Source of the DNA: an uncultured Alistipes sp.
GTDB taxonomy: Bacteria > Bacteroidota > Bacteroidia > Bacteroidales > UBA932
Direction of reading: 5' to 3'
Length of the DNA: 28,557 bases
Assembly (NCBI GenBank): GCA_900544195.1
Contig: UQUJ01000041.1
Span: 1 to 28,557 of the forward strand
Below the pieces are notes generated by a model that was not told the origin of the DNA, ran no database searches, and was given only the letters and a program-made list of their open reading frames with translations. Both the position numbers and the translations under genes were made by a program. Of this stretch, positions 1-8,442 are shown piece by piece; the stretch's first letter is position 1, and the number at the start of each line of letters is the position of its first letter.

Positions 1-9
1 GATACTTCT

Positions 10-199
10 GTAAGGGGTAAAAAGTGGCAAATGGCACTATTTCAAGTGGGCTCAATAATAAGTTGGTAAAGATTTGGAGGTATCTTCGAGGATAGATGTC
101 TTTTGGAAGAAGGAGTGTACTGGAGGTAGACGACTGATGAGAAAGGAAATATAGACCATAAAGATATACAAATTGTTCAAGTTATCTTTTAAGGGTTAC
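10..199 (+). mobile_element. MITE-like intergenic repeat, copy 1
   Basis: Positions about 80-199 match, base for base with few changes, the reverse complement of the MITE at 14695-14852 (shared blocks such as GAGGATAGAT, CTTTTGGAAGAAGGAGTGT and GACCATAAAGATATACAAA). The right end, read inward, is GTAACCCTTAAAAGATAAC. The left end at position 10 begins GTAAGGGGTAAAAA, so both ends start GTAA and are A-rich. The left 70 bases differ from the other copy and no clean target duplication is seen, so the left boundary is tentative. It carries no gene. It lies directly upstream of the GDPD gene and could affect its expression. Confidence 0.6.
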
Positions 200-270
200 T
201 TTAGTCGGATTATGATGAACTGAGATTCCCGAAACTGAAAACGGATATATTAAAAACACTGTAATATTCA

Positions 271-1071
271 ATGAATATGAAAAAGATTGCTAAGGTTGTG
301 GCGGTGGCTGCCATGGTTGCGCTGACCGCTTCGTGCGCTCCGCAGAAAATCGCGGTGACGGCGCACAGAGGATTCTGGAACTGCGAGGAGGCCGGGTACG
401 CCGAGAACTCCATCAGATCACTTGAGTTAGCTCAACAGAACGGCCTGTGGGGCAGCGAGTTCGATGTTCACATCACTTCAGACCTAGTCTTGCTCGTGCA
501 CCATGATCCGGACATTGACGGAATGCGGATCTGGGACCACGACTACGCCGACTTCAAGGACTGCCGCCTGAAGAATGGGGAGAAGATCCCTACTTTGGAC
601 GAGTACCTCACCCAGGGCGAGAAGAGCAAGAAGACCGTGCTGGTGTTCGAGCTCAAGAAACAGATTGACAAGGCCCACGAGGACTACATGGTTGACCAGA
701 GCGTCAAGGCTCTCAAAGAGCACGGGCTGTACAATCCCAAGCGCGTGATCTTCATCTCCTTCAGCCTGAACATGTGCGAGAGGCTCGCCGCCCTCTGCCC
801 TGGATTCACGGTTCAGTACCTGGACAAGGACAAGAGCCCTGAGGAACTCGCCAAGCTCGGAATCAACGGTGTTGACTACCAGTACAAGGTCTTCGGAAAG
901 AACCCGACATGGTTCAAGCAGGCCCGTGACAACAAAATGAGCATCAATTGCTGGACGGTCAACAAGGAGAAGGACATCCAGAACATGATAGACCTCGGTG
1001 TCGATTGCATCACGACCAACGAGCCGCTCCTCGTCCGCGAGAAGCTCGGCAAGAGGGAGAAGGTGAAATAA
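271..1071 (+). CDS. Glycerophosphodiester phosphodiesterase family lipoprotein
   Basis: This 266-residue protein is predicted to hydrolyse glycerophosphodiesters to glycerol-3-phosphate and an alcohol at the cell envelope. Seen: a basic start and hydrophobic stretch ending in a lipobox-like TASC (Cys22). The GDPD signature follows: HRG (H32-R33), AEN at 44-46, EFD (E63, D65) and HHD (H78-D79), the general acid/base histidines and metal ligands of the TIM-barrel family. The C-terminus has the usual CWTVN...LGVDCITTNEP segment. Length fits bacterial GDPDs. Translation may start at codon 1 or at Met3 (ATGAATATG). It stands alone and converges on umuC, sharing a terminator hairpin with it. The exact substrate is not determinable; a phosphatidylinositol phosphodiesterase-like role is possible. 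Confidence 0.9.
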   Translation: MNMKKIAKVVAVAAMVALTASCAPQKIAVTAHRGFWNCEEAGYAENSIRSLELAQQNGLWGSEFDVHITSDLVLLVHHDPDIDGMRIWDHDYADFKDCRLKNGEKIPTLDEYLTQGEKSKKTVLVFELKKQIDKAHEDYMVDQSVKALKEHGLYNPKRVIFISFSLNMCERLAALCPGFTVQYLDKDKSPEELAKLGINGVDYQYKVFGKNPTWFKQARDNKMSINCWTVNKEKDIQNMIDLGVDCITTNEPLLVREKLGKREKVK

Positions 1072-1096
1072 TCCTATTTCCCGACGTACGACAGAC

Positions 1097-1124
1097 AGCC
1101 TGTTTCAGTAATATGAAGCAGGCT
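1097..1124. terminator. Bidirectional terminator between GDPD gene and umuC
   Basis: AGCCTGTTTCA and TGAAGCAGGCT form an 11-bp stem (one G-T pair) around a 6-base loop, followed by T-rich sequence. It lies between two convergent genes and overlaps the umuC stop codon at 1123-1125. Confidence 0.7.
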
Positions 1125-2385
1125 ATTTGATTTCCAGAAGGTCGGACCAGGAGGTGGTGTAGAGGCGGGAGCAGAATTCGCGGCGGATGCCATCGGAGTA
1201 GTGGCCGGGGCGCTGGGTGGCGAGCCTCAGGACATTTTTGCCGGAGGTGTTGACCAAGTCCATGATCCTGGAGATGCGGTCGTCACGGTCGCGGGTCTCC
1301 TGATCGAAGTCGAACAAGGTGGTCTGAATGGCGTCGGCCTCCACGATGTCGGAGACGGTCACACCGGCCCTTTTATATTCAAAACCATTGCGGAAGACCA
1401 TCCTCAAGGCGCGCAGGGCGGCGGCGACAATCTCTTGAGTGCTGTTGGCGGGGACATCGAGCCTGACGCTGGCGTTCGGGAAGTACTGCGGCAGGTCATC
1501 CCGGAAGCGGTTGGTCTGGATGAAAACGCCCACTGAATATGCGGCAGTGCCGTCCGAGCGGAGTTTCTCGGCGCACTTTCCGGCAAAATCGGAGACTCTT
1601 AAAGTCATCTCCTCCAGGTCCGTCACCATCTTGTCAAACGAACGGGATGTGCAGATGCTCTTGCGCCTCTCGTCACGCTCATCCTCAACCATCCGTCTGC
1701 CCTGAAGCTCGGACCAAGTCCTCACTCCGCCTATTCCCATCATGCCACGAACCCACTCCACAGGCCTTTGAATGAAGTCCAAGGCCGTCTTGACCCCGAC
1801 GGACTCCAGCTTCGGAGCGCCTCGCCGACCTATTCCCCAAACCTCTTTTATCGGAGTCAAAGCCAATGCCTTGCGGATCTTCTCTTCGGAATCGATGACA
1901 CAAACGCCGCGGTACCCTTTGTACTTTTTTGCGAAATGGTTGGCGACCTTGGCAAGGGTCTTTGTGTCGGCTATTCCGATGCTGACAGGAATGCCCGTCC
2001 AGCGACGGATCCTCGTCACCAAAGCCGAACATATTCCCGGAATACGCTCTGGCGCGACACCGTCCATGTCCATGTAGGCCTCATCAATTGAATAGACTTC
2101 CAACCGGGGGGCCGTCTCCGCAAGAAGCGACATCACCCGCGCGGAAAGGTCACCGTAAAGAGTGTAGTTGGACGAACGCACGACAAGTCTCCCCTGCTCC
2201 ACCAAGTACCTGATCTTGAAGAACGGAGTCCCCATCTTGACGCCCATCGCCTTGCTCTCGTTGCTGCGGGCCACAACGCAACCGTCATTATTGGACAGCA
2301 CCACGACCGGACGGCCTTCCAACTCCGGCTGGAAAGCCCTCTCGCACGACACGAAAAAATTGTTGCAGTCAACTAGCGCGTACAC
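1123..2385 (-). CDS. umuC: Y-family DNA polymerase V catalytic subunit UmuC
   Basis: Error-prone translesion polymerase acting with processed UmuD during the SOS response. The 420-residue length matches E. coli UmuC (422). Seen: the N-terminal palm motif YALVDCNNFFVSCERAF with metal ligand Asp6; the catalytic SIDEAYMDM with Asp101-Glu102; a helix-hairpin-helix region near 170-210 (IKEVWGIGRRGAPKLESVGV); and a little-finger domain to the end. The start is GTG at 2385, giving a 13-base overlap with umuD, which implies translational coupling. No in-frame ATG lies close by that would keep the conserved N-terminus. It is the second gene of a umuDC operon. Confidence 0.95.
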   Translation of the reverse strand: MYALVDCNNFFVSCERAFQPELEGRPVVVLSNNDGCVVARSNESKAMGVKMGTPFFKIRYLVEQGRLVVRSSNYTLYGDLSARVMSLLAETAPRLEVYSIDEAYMDMDGVAPERIPGICSALVTRIRRWTGIPVSIGIADTKTLAKVANHFAKKYKGYRGVCVIDSEEKIRKALALTPIKEVWGIGRRGAPKLESVGVKTALDFIQRPVEWVRGMMGIGGVRTWSELQGRRMVEDERDERRKSICTSRSFDKMVTDLEEMTLRVSDFAGKCAEKLRSDGTAAYSVGVFIQTNRFRDDLPQYFPNASVRLDVPANSTQEIVAAALRALRMVFRNGFEYKRAGVTVSDIVEADAIQTTLFDFDQETRDRDDRISRIMDLVNTSGKNVLRLATQRPGHYSDGIRREFCSRLYTTSWSDLLEIK

Positions 2386-2885
2386 ACCTTCTTAATGACG
2401 TAGGTTACAACTCCCCAGACTGTAAAATCATTGGACTCGGTCACTTCAATGGGAGGATATTTCTCATTGGCCGGAAGCAGCCATATTCTTTGATGCTTAA
2501 GAATATCATAGGACACGCCAGGTTTGGAGGCCTTTACAGAGCGTGCCGCATCGGCAGGATCCCTGAAAGAGATGTACTTAAGGGCGAACTCCCCGTCGAT
2601 AAAGCAGACCGCCATGTCCCCCTCCTTCGGTTCGATTGACTTGTCCACCACCAGCACATCGCCCTCGTTCACATCGGCGTCCACCATCGAATCCCCTGCC
2701 ACACGGGCGAAAAAAGTCGCCGCAGGATGGCGCACCAACTCCTTGTTGAGATCGATGAACGAATTGATGTAGTCCTGCGCCGGCGACGGAAACCCGGCAT
2801 GCACGCCACTTTCCATCATCGGAGCCAAAGTCTCTTTCTTTCCTTCCTCAGCAGCCATTTTTTCATGAATATGTTTACTCGGCAT
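2373..2885 (-). CDS. umuD: UmuD-like S24 self-cleaving mutasome subunit
   Basis: LexA-like serine protease whose RecA-stimulated self-cleavage yields UmuD', the partner of UmuC. Seen, numbering from the ATG at 2885 (170 residues): cleavage site AGFPSPA (Ala30-Gly31), catalytic Ser66 in GDSM and catalytic Lys103 in GEFALKY, with the same spacing as E. coli UmuD (S60, K97). The reading frame stays open 15 codons further to 2930, but those codons lie in the arm of an inverted repeat, so I prefer 2885. Met10 at 2858 is also possible. The N-terminal arm is somewhat longer than the 139-residue E. coli protein. It overlaps umuC by 13 bases. I could not identify a LexA box. Confidence 0.93.
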   Translation of the reverse strand: MPSKHIHEKMAAEEGKKETLAPMMESGVHAGFPSPAQDYINSFIDLNKELVRHPAATFFARVAGDSMVDADVNEGDVLVVDKSIEPKEGDMAVCFIDGEFALKYISFRDPADAARSVKASKPGVSYDILKHQRIWLLPANEKYPPIEVTESNDFTVWGVVTYVIKKVCTR

Positions 2886-2890
2886 TCGTA

Positions 2891-3054
2891 AGAAGCTGTT
2901 TTGAATTGTTTGTTTGAAGGTTAAGAGCAAGCTCTTTCCCTGCTGCTCACCTCGGCAATCCGAACAAGTTCGATTGCCCTCGGTTCGGGCGCTGGGTCGA
3001 AACTGAAGATTTTTTCACCTCAAAGAACATTTCAAACAATTCAAAACAGCTTCT
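2891..3054. mobile_element. 164-bp inverted-repeat-bounded element in the umuD leader
   Basis: The outer arms at 2891-2912 and 3033-3054 are perfect 22-base inverted repeats (AGAAGCTGTTTTGAATTGTT plus TG). Inside are two more dyads: AAGAGC-AA-GCTCTT at 2924-2937, and GGCAAT/ATTGCC with CGAAC/GTTCG at 2954-2978 (one bulged base). There is no credible coding sequence. Nested dyads within terminal inverted repeats suggest a MITE or an interspersed REP-like element, or a structured leader RNA. No clear target duplication was found. Confidence 0.55.
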
Positions 3055-3084
3055 AAATATAGTCACAAAAAATCTAAAAGTCAA
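3054..3084 (-). promoter_or_regulatory. Candidate umuDC promoter
   Basis: On the minus strand, TTG (3082-3084), 20 bases, then TATATTTA (3054-3061), close to the Bacteroidota consensus TTTG-N19-TAnnTTTG. The -7 box abuts the outer end of the 164-bp inverted-repeat element, so the transcript would carry that element as a leader of about 160 nt. The last base of the -7 box departs from consensus. Confidence 0.35.
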
Positions 3085-3115
3085 GCAGACCTGAACTTTC
3101 CAAACGATTGGATAA

Positions 3116-3149
3116 TTGGTGACGGAATCCGGGAAGGAAGGTATATTTG
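3116..3149 (+). promoter_or_regulatory. Promoter of the calcium ATPase gene
   Basis: TATATTTG at 3142-3149 is a perfect TAnnTTTG -7 box; TTGG at 3116-3119 lies 22 bases upstream as a weak -33 box. Because the first in-frame ATG (3147) falls inside the -7 box, this promoter decides the start codon in favour of ATG 3177. Confidence 0.6.
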
Positions 3150-3176
3150 TGGACTTATTCCAAGATCGGACAGGAC

Positions 3177-5957
3177 ATGAATAAAGAGACAAGTGCAGGT
3201 ATTACCAAGAAGAGACTCGCACAAAACAACACAGAGACAAGGGATTACCTTACAGAAAGTTCCGATGAGGTGACTTTGGGCAAAGGGCGGAACGTCATTC
3301 CGGAGGCGGAGAAGGAACCGCTCTGGAAGGCTTATCTGGAGAAGTTCAAGGATCCTATCATCATCATTCTGCTGGTGGCGCTGGGGCTTTCGATGGGAGT
3401 GTCGGGATACGAGATGGCATATTCGGGAAGGGATGCATCATGCCTGATCGAGCCGCTTGGTGTGCTGGTGGCGATACTTCTGGCCACGGGAATCGGGTTC
3501 ATCTTCGAGGTCAAGGCCGAAAATGAGTTCAAGATTCTGAACAAGGCCAAGAACGAGAGACCTGTCAAGGTGCTGCGACTGAGAAAGGCCGGAGACAGAC
3601 ATCCTCAGACTTACGAGATTCCCAAAAGTGATGTCTGTGTCGGGGATGTGGTCGTGCTGGAGAACGGCGATGAAGTCCCGGCGGACGGAATTCTGACCAG
3701 CGACAGGAACCTGTCCATAGACGAGTCCAACTTTACTGGCGAGCCGTTCACGAAGAAAAGCGCCCTGCCTGAAAACGACACGGAAAGCACATACCCGGAG
3801 AATTTCCTGCTAAGGGGCACAACAGTGATTGAAGGCAGCGCGACTTATAAAGTCACGGCGGTCGGCACGGAAACGGAAGAAGGGAAAGGTGCGAGAATAA
3901 TACAGGAAGAGACTGACGTGGAGACTCCGCTGAACGCCCAGCTGAACCAGCTCGCCAAGTGGATAACATACGCCAGCTACATCATCGCTGCACTTATCGT
4001 GATCGGACGGATGAGCATATTCTTCCTCACGAATGATGTGGGGACATATTCATTCATCGAAATTTTCCGGGTGGCGCTCAACTCGCTGATGATCGCCGTG
4101 ACGCTTATTGTCGTGGCGGTGCCGGAAGGGCTGCCGATGAGCGTGACGATCAGCCTTGCGCTGAGCATGCGCAAGATGCTGAAAGAGAAGAATCTGGTGC
4201 GGAAACTTCACGCCTGCGAAACCCTCGGGGCGACAACCGTCATCTGCACGGACAAGACCGGAACGCTGACAGAGAACAGGATGAGCGTGGTGGAATCCGA
4301 GTTCTGGGGCGTCGATGAAAGTCTTGTCGCCGACAGCATCGCAGTGAACTCCACAGCTGCGCTGAACGTTTCAGAGGGCGGTGAGCCACGCGCTATCGGC
4401 AACCCGACTGAGGGAGCGATGCTGCTCTGGCTTCGCGGTAAGGGAATAGACTATTCCGAGCGCCGGAACGCCTACAAAATCCTGAACCAGGAGGCGTTCT
4501 CCACGGAAAGGAAGAGGATGAGCACCGAAGCGCTTGACCCGGTTTCCGGCAATGAATATCTTTTTGTGAAAGGCGCGCCGGAGCTTCTGCTGGAGACTTC
4601 CGATGTCATTGACGGCGGCCCGTCCAAGGGAAGCGTGCTCGCCACTCTGGCAAACTGGCAGTCAAAAGGAATGCGAACCTTAGGATTCGCTTTCAGGAAT
4701 ATGTCAGCGGAAGGCTCCAAACTCATATTCATCGGCATTGTCGGCATCGCCGATCCGATCAGGAACGATGTGCGCCAAGCGATCGACACCTGCTCCAGCC
4801 ACGCCGGAGTGAGGGTGATTATGGTGACCGGGGACAACGCCCTTACCGCCAGCGAGATAGCCCGTCAGGCCGGGATCATCGGCGCCAACGAGACCAATCC
4901 TCTGACCATCACCGGCCCCGAGTTCGCAGCCAAGAGTGATGAATATCTCAAAAAGGAAGTCATCCCGACTCTGCGGGTTCTATCCCGGGCGCGTCCCGAG
5001 GACAAGGTCCGTCTCGTCACACTGCTTCAGGAGATGGGCGAGGTCGTGGCGGTAACCGGCGACGGAACGAACGACGCTCCGGCTCTGAAAAAGGCACAGG
5101 TCGGGCTCTCGATGGGTGACGGAACGGCGAGAGCCAAGGAGGCCAGCGATGTGACAATCATCGACAACTCGTTCTCCAGCATAGGCAAAGGCATCCTGTG
5201 GGGACGCTCGTTGTACCTGAATATCAAGCGTTTCATCCTGTTCCAGATGACGATCAACGTCTGCGCCTGCCTGATCGTGCTCCTTGGCGCGTTCATCGGA
5301 CTGGACTCACCTCTGACCGTCACACAGATGCTGTGGGTGAACCTGATAATGGACACATTCGCGGCGATGGCCCTGTCATCCCTGCCGCCTGACCGCCGGG
5401 TTATGGAAGACAAGCCACGCGACCAGAAGAGCCACATCATCGACCGACGGATGGGGAAGCGGATAGCCTTTTCGGGAATATTCTTCTTTGTCTATCTGGC
5501 TCTTCTTTGGCAGCTTCTCTGGCATATGGACATCAGCTCGGTTGCCGACCTGCTTCACTGGAATGTTGTCGGAGAGTTCTTCAGCGGAGCGTTCTCGGCC
5601 CACACAAAGGCACATCTTTCAGGCTACGAGCTGGGAGTCTTCTTCACGACTTTCGTGCTGCTCCAGTTCTGGAATCTGTTCAACGCAAGATACTTCAAGA
5701 CTGACGGAAGCGTTCTTCAGGATATTCTTGATTTCTTCTTCAACCGCAAGAGGTTCAAGGCTTCCGCCTGCTACGGATGTCTTTGGGTCGCCGGAATCAT
5801 CCTGGCCGGCCAGTTCCTGATCGTCAACTGCTTCGGAGCCTTCTTCGAGGTCTCCCCGCTTCCGCTCTCCGACTGGGGCTGGATTCTCCTCTGCACCTCG
5901 CCGGTACTCATCATTCCCGATCTCTACCGGTTCATCCGCTCCAAGGTCGTGAAGTAA
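3177..5957 (+). CDS. Calcium-translocating P-type ATPase, PMCA-like (P2B)
   Basis: ATP-driven Ca2+ export pump of the inner membrane. Numbered from ATG 3177 (926 residues): actuator-domain loop TGEP (187-190; TGES in most family members), fourth membrane segment PEGLPMSVTISLALSM with the cation-binding Glu, phosphorylated Asp359 in DKTGTLT, nucleotide-domain KGAPE, and the hinge GDGTNDAP (D629, D633). The sixth membrane segment LWVNLIMDTFAA carries the Asn and Asp typical of plasma-membrane Ca2+ ATPases. C-terminal membrane helices follow. The earlier ATG at 3147 would lie in the promoter. A single-gene unit ending in a direct repeat and a terminator. Ca2+ specificity is inferred from membrane-segment residues. 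Confidence 0.92.
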   Translation: MNKETSAGITKKRLAQNNTETRDYLTESSDEVTLGKGRNVIPEAEKEPLWKAYLEKFKDPIIIILLVALGLSMGVSGYEMAYSGRDASCLIEPLGVLVAILLATGIGFIFEVKAENEFKILNKAKNERPVKVLRLRKAGDRHPQTYEIPKSDVCVGDVVVLENGDEVPADGILTSDRNLSIDESNFTGEPFTKKSALPENDTESTYPENFLLRGTTVIEGSATYKVTAVGTETEEGKGARIIQEETDVETPLNAQLNQLAKWITYASYIIAALIVIGRMSIFFLTNDVGTYSFIEIFRVALNSLMIAVTLIVVAVPEGLPMSVTISLALSMRKMLKEKNLVRKLHACETLGATTVICTDKTGTLTENRMSVVESEFWGVDESLVADSIAVNSTAALNVSEGGEPRAIGNPTEGAMLLWLRGKGIDYSERRNAYKILNQEAFSTERKRMSTEALDPVSGNEYLFVKGAPELLLETSDVIDGGPSKGSVLATLANWQSKGMRTLGFAFRNMSAEGSKLIFIGIVGIADPIRNDVRQAIDTCSSHAGVRVIMVTGDNALTASEIARQAGIIGANETNPLTITGPEFAAKSDEYLKKEVIPTLRVLSRARPEDKVRLVTLLQEMGEVVAVTGDGTNDAPALKKAQVGLSMGDGTARAKEASDVTIIDNSFSSIGKGILWGRSLYLNIKRFILFQMTINVCACLIVLLGAFIGLDSPLTVTQMLWVNLIMDTFAAMALSSLPPDRRVMEDKPRDQKSHIIDRRMGKRIAFSGIFFFVYLALLWQLLWHMDISSVADLLHWNVVGEFFSGAFSAHTKAHLSGYELGVFFTTFVLLQFWNLFNARYFKTDGSVLQDILDFFFNRKRFKASACYGCLWVAGIILAGQFLIVNCFGAFFEVSPLPLSDWGWILLCTSPVLIIPDLYRFIRSKVVK

Positions 5958-6038
5958 TCATGCATGGAACACGATTGAATGCCGCTTCATACGAATCGAG
6001 ACCATCCGCTACAAGGTTGTGAAGTAATCATGCATGGA
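5933..6038 (+). repeat. 36-bp direct repeat duplicating the ATPase 3' end
   Basis: 5933-5968 and 6003-6038 are the same 36 bases with two substitutions, 70 bases apart. The first copy encodes the last residues (IRSKVVK, stop) plus TCATGCATGGA; the second is a non-coding copy after the stop. It looks like a partial tandem duplication. Confidence 0.85.
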
Positions 6039-6071
6039 GGACAAAACACTGTGTATCAGCTGGATAAAAGC

Positions 6072-6104
6072 ACCTGCTCCCACCCGTACAGGGCAGGAGC
6101 AGGT
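6072..6104. terminator. Bidirectional terminator between ATPase gene and lipoprotein operon A
   Basis: ACCTGCTCC (6072-6080) and GGAGCAGGT (6096-6104) form a perfect 9-bp stem with a 15-base loop between convergent genes. On the minus strand it is followed by GCTTTTAT; on the plus strand by CTAGTTTATTAT. Confidence 0.7.
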
Positions 6105-6107
6105 CTA

Positions 6108-6134
6108 GTTTATTATCTATTAATCAGAGTGTTG
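6108..6134 (-). repeat. 3'-tail repeat of lipoprotein gene A2
   Basis: On the minus strand, shortly after the stop of the 6146-8419 gene, this 27-base stretch (CAACACTCTGATTAATAGAT then AATAAAC) matches 14875-14901 with four substitutions. The second copy follows the stop of the 14913-16625 gene. It marks a shared 3' end of the two paralogues. Confidence 0.7.
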
Positions 6135-6145
6135 ACCTCCACGGG

Positions 6146-8419
6146 TTAAAACGACACTGGACGGATCGGCAAACCGAGGTAACGTGGGAATGAAGATAAG
6201 CCGATACGATCATCGTTGCTCTTTTTTATGGCAAATGTGCCTGCTATTGTAATATCCTTAATCTTGCCTTGTGAGGTCCAGTACAGCCCATTGTATATTG
6301 TTGGATTATATGTTGGTGATGGGAGGAAAATGCTGTTTCCTTCATAGCCAGGGAATTCGCTTGTCACGATGTAGCCGTTCCTTGTATCATCCCATGTACA
6401 CTTACAATGTTCTACAAGTTTTAAAAGCTCATTGAAGGTCGGAGTACGCCATGTTCCTCCCCAGTTAGCTGTGGCGGCATCATCATCTTTATTCAAGAAC
6501 AACTTACCATCTGTAGAATTGTACTTTGTGTAGTTTCCGTTCTCGTACCATTTGTAGTTCTCCAGAGTGTACGTGGATTTAGGTGTTGTCTCACCCCAGG
6601 CGAAAAGAGACCCGACATCTTTTGGTTTGTCAGCACCTATGTTGCAGGTAGCCCATTTTAAGCCGTCACCCATCTCGACATATTCATGCCCATAGAGCTT
6701 ATCCGGCTCCAGACTGCCCGGCACCACCTTAAGACGGATGAAGTCAGATGAGATTTCCCAACCAAGGGTAGAATCCTCTATGAGAAGCTTCGCATAAGTA
6801 ATATACGACCACGAGCTGTCAAAGAATGTAGCCGAAGAGTTCTTGATAGTCTCAGCCGAAGCCTTGACCGCGATCACACCGTTTGATTCTGACACGATTC
6901 CTATGACGGTCAGATCAAATGTCTTCCATTGACCGCGCCCCCAATCCACGTAGGCTTGCATCTTGACGTTGCTTGTGTTCAATTTAGACACCACACTGGC
7001 CGGGCGGATCTCAAACATCATTCGGAAGGTTTTGGTGTCTCTATACACGTTATGTACACCATCTGAATACTCCGGACGATAGGTCACAGACTGGATCTTG
7101 TTCTGGATCTCACTCAAGGCTTTGTTTATCTTGTCGATAGCGTCACGAACATCCTTATCACATTTATCAATACGCGCCCTTAATTCAGCGGCGGTTTTAT
7201 CGATCTTGTCATTAGCCTCTTTGATCGCTTTATCCAGGTCGGCGTTCAGACCAGCTATCGCGTCCTCAATAGCCTTTTTATAAGCGTTAGTTATCTCTTC
7301 CTTGGCCACGCCCAACGCTGATGACAGATCAGCGATCTCTTTAGAGTTGGCCTCAATAGCATTCTCAGTCTCGGCCAAAGCTTCCTTCAGTTTGGTGATG
7401 TCGCCCGTGTTCGCGTCAATCAAGCCTTTGATGAGGGACTTCTGGGCCTCTAGCTGGCTTTCAAGGTCTTCCTTCTGGGCCTCAAGAGCAGCCTTGGTCT
7501 CCTCAATTGTCCAGTAGGCGGTGAGCTTCTCGTTCACCCAAGCCTTAAGGGACTTCTCAAGGTCATCAATAGAAGTCTTAAGCTTTTCGGCCCAAGCCTT
7601 TTCCAACTCCTCGGAAGCTTTGGCGATCGCGGCGGTGTAAGCTGCGGTGATGTCAGCGACCTCTTTGCCAATCCTCTCGTTCAGGCCGGCGACCTCATCC
7701 GCGATCTTACCATTGAGTTCGGTGAGAATCTTACCCAGATCCTCGGTGAACTTCTTCGTGAGGCGTTCCTCAAGGTTTTTCAGGGATGTGTTCAGGCCGC
7801 TGATCCCGGAATTGATCCCAGCGATCTGCTCCACGATGCCGTTGTACTGTGTAAGCGTCGCGAACGAGGCGTTCGCCCAGTCCTTTGTGCCTTTGAGTTC
7901 CTTATCGACATATTCCTTGAGGTCGGAAATCTTCTTCTCCAACTCGGCGTCTTTTGCCTTAAGGTCTGAGATAGTGCCGTTTATGGCGTTCAGTTTGCCC
8001 CCAACCTCAGTCTTGGCGGCCTCAAGGTTGGCAAGGACCTCGCCCTTCGCGGCGCTAATCGCATCGATGAGTTCTTCCTTGTTCTTTTTGTCGCTCGCCT
8101 GAAGTTCCTTCACGGCACTCTCAAGATCCGATTTCACAGCGGCGATGCTTTTCTCGTTGTCAGAAATGGACTTACGGAGATCCACCGCGGTGCCTTCCAG
8201 GTCCGTGATCATGTCCTTGAGGTTCTTGTCGGCCTGCTCCAACTTAGGAAGCGAGGCATTGATGTTTTCAATCTGCTGATCGATAGACTTTATCCGGTTG
8301 TTCTCAATCTCGTCAATCCTCTTATTGAGGTTCTCGATGTCCTTGTCATAATCCGCGCAGCCGGAGGCCACAAGGGCGATCGCGCCGAAGAGGGCTGCAA
8401 TGTATTTTTTCATATTCAT
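6146..8419 (-). CDS. Coiled-coil lipoprotein with C-terminal FISUMP domain (A2)
   Basis: Likely surface lipoprotein of about 757 residues; function unknown. Seen: signal peptide with lipobox ASGC (Cys21 from ATG 8419); a heptad-rich Lys/Glu/Ile stalk from about 25 to 435 with a conserved break WVNEKLTAYWTIEETKAALE near 300; a beta-rich middle domain from about 440 beginning IQSVTYRPEYSDG; and from about 575 a Fibrobacter succinogenes major paralogous (FISUMP) domain (YVEMGDGLKWATCN, LFAWGET, GGTWRTPTFNEL, ending LGLPIRPVSF). The frame is open up to 8464, which would overlap the upstream stop. I prefer the MNMKKY start at 8419, 23 bases after that stop. Second gene of operon A. Confidence 0.88.
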   Translation of the reverse strand: MNMKKYIAALFGAIALVASGCADYDKDIENLNKRIDEIENNRIKSIDQQIENINASLPKLEQADKNLKDMITDLEGTAVDLRKSISDNEKSIAAVKSDLESAVKELQASDKKNKEELIDAISAAKGEVLANLEAAKTEVGGKLNAINGTISDLKAKDAELEKKISDLKEYVDKELKGTKDWANASFATLTQYNGIVEQIAGINSGISGLNTSLKNLEERLTKKFTEDLGKILTELNGKIADEVAGLNERIGKEVADITAAYTAAIAKASEELEKAWAEKLKTSIDDLEKSLKAWVNEKLTAYWTIEETKAALEAQKEDLESQLEAQKSLIKGLIDANTGDITKLKEALAETENAIEANSKEIADLSSALGVAKEEITNAYKKAIEDAIAGLNADLDKAIKEANDKIDKTAAELRARIDKCDKDVRDAIDKINKALSEIQNKIQSVTYRPEYSDGVHNVYRDTKTFRMMFEIRPASVVSKLNTSNVKMQAYVDWGRGQWKTFDLTVIGIVSESNGVIAVKASAETIKNSSATFFDSSWSYITYAKLLIEDSTLGWEISSDFIRLKVVPGSLEPDKLYGHEYVEMGDGLKWATCNIGADKPKDVGSLFAWGETTPKSTYTLENYKWYENGNYTKYNSTDGKLFLNKDDDAATANWGGTWRTPTFNELLKLVEHCKCTWDDTRNGYIVTSEFPGYEGNSIFLPSPTYNPTIYNGLYWTSQGKIKDITIAGTFAIKKSNDDRIGLSSFPRYLGLPIRPVSF

Positions 8420-8442
8420 TGTGTTTATATTCATTAAGTTAT

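Noticed and set aside
2886..2930. Longer umuD start giving 15 extra residues
   Set aside because: These codons are the arm of a 22-bp inverted repeat and have no counterpart in UmuD proteins.
3147..3176. Earlier ATG for the calcium ATPase
   Set aside because: It lies within the TATATTTG -7 box, so it would not be in the transcript.
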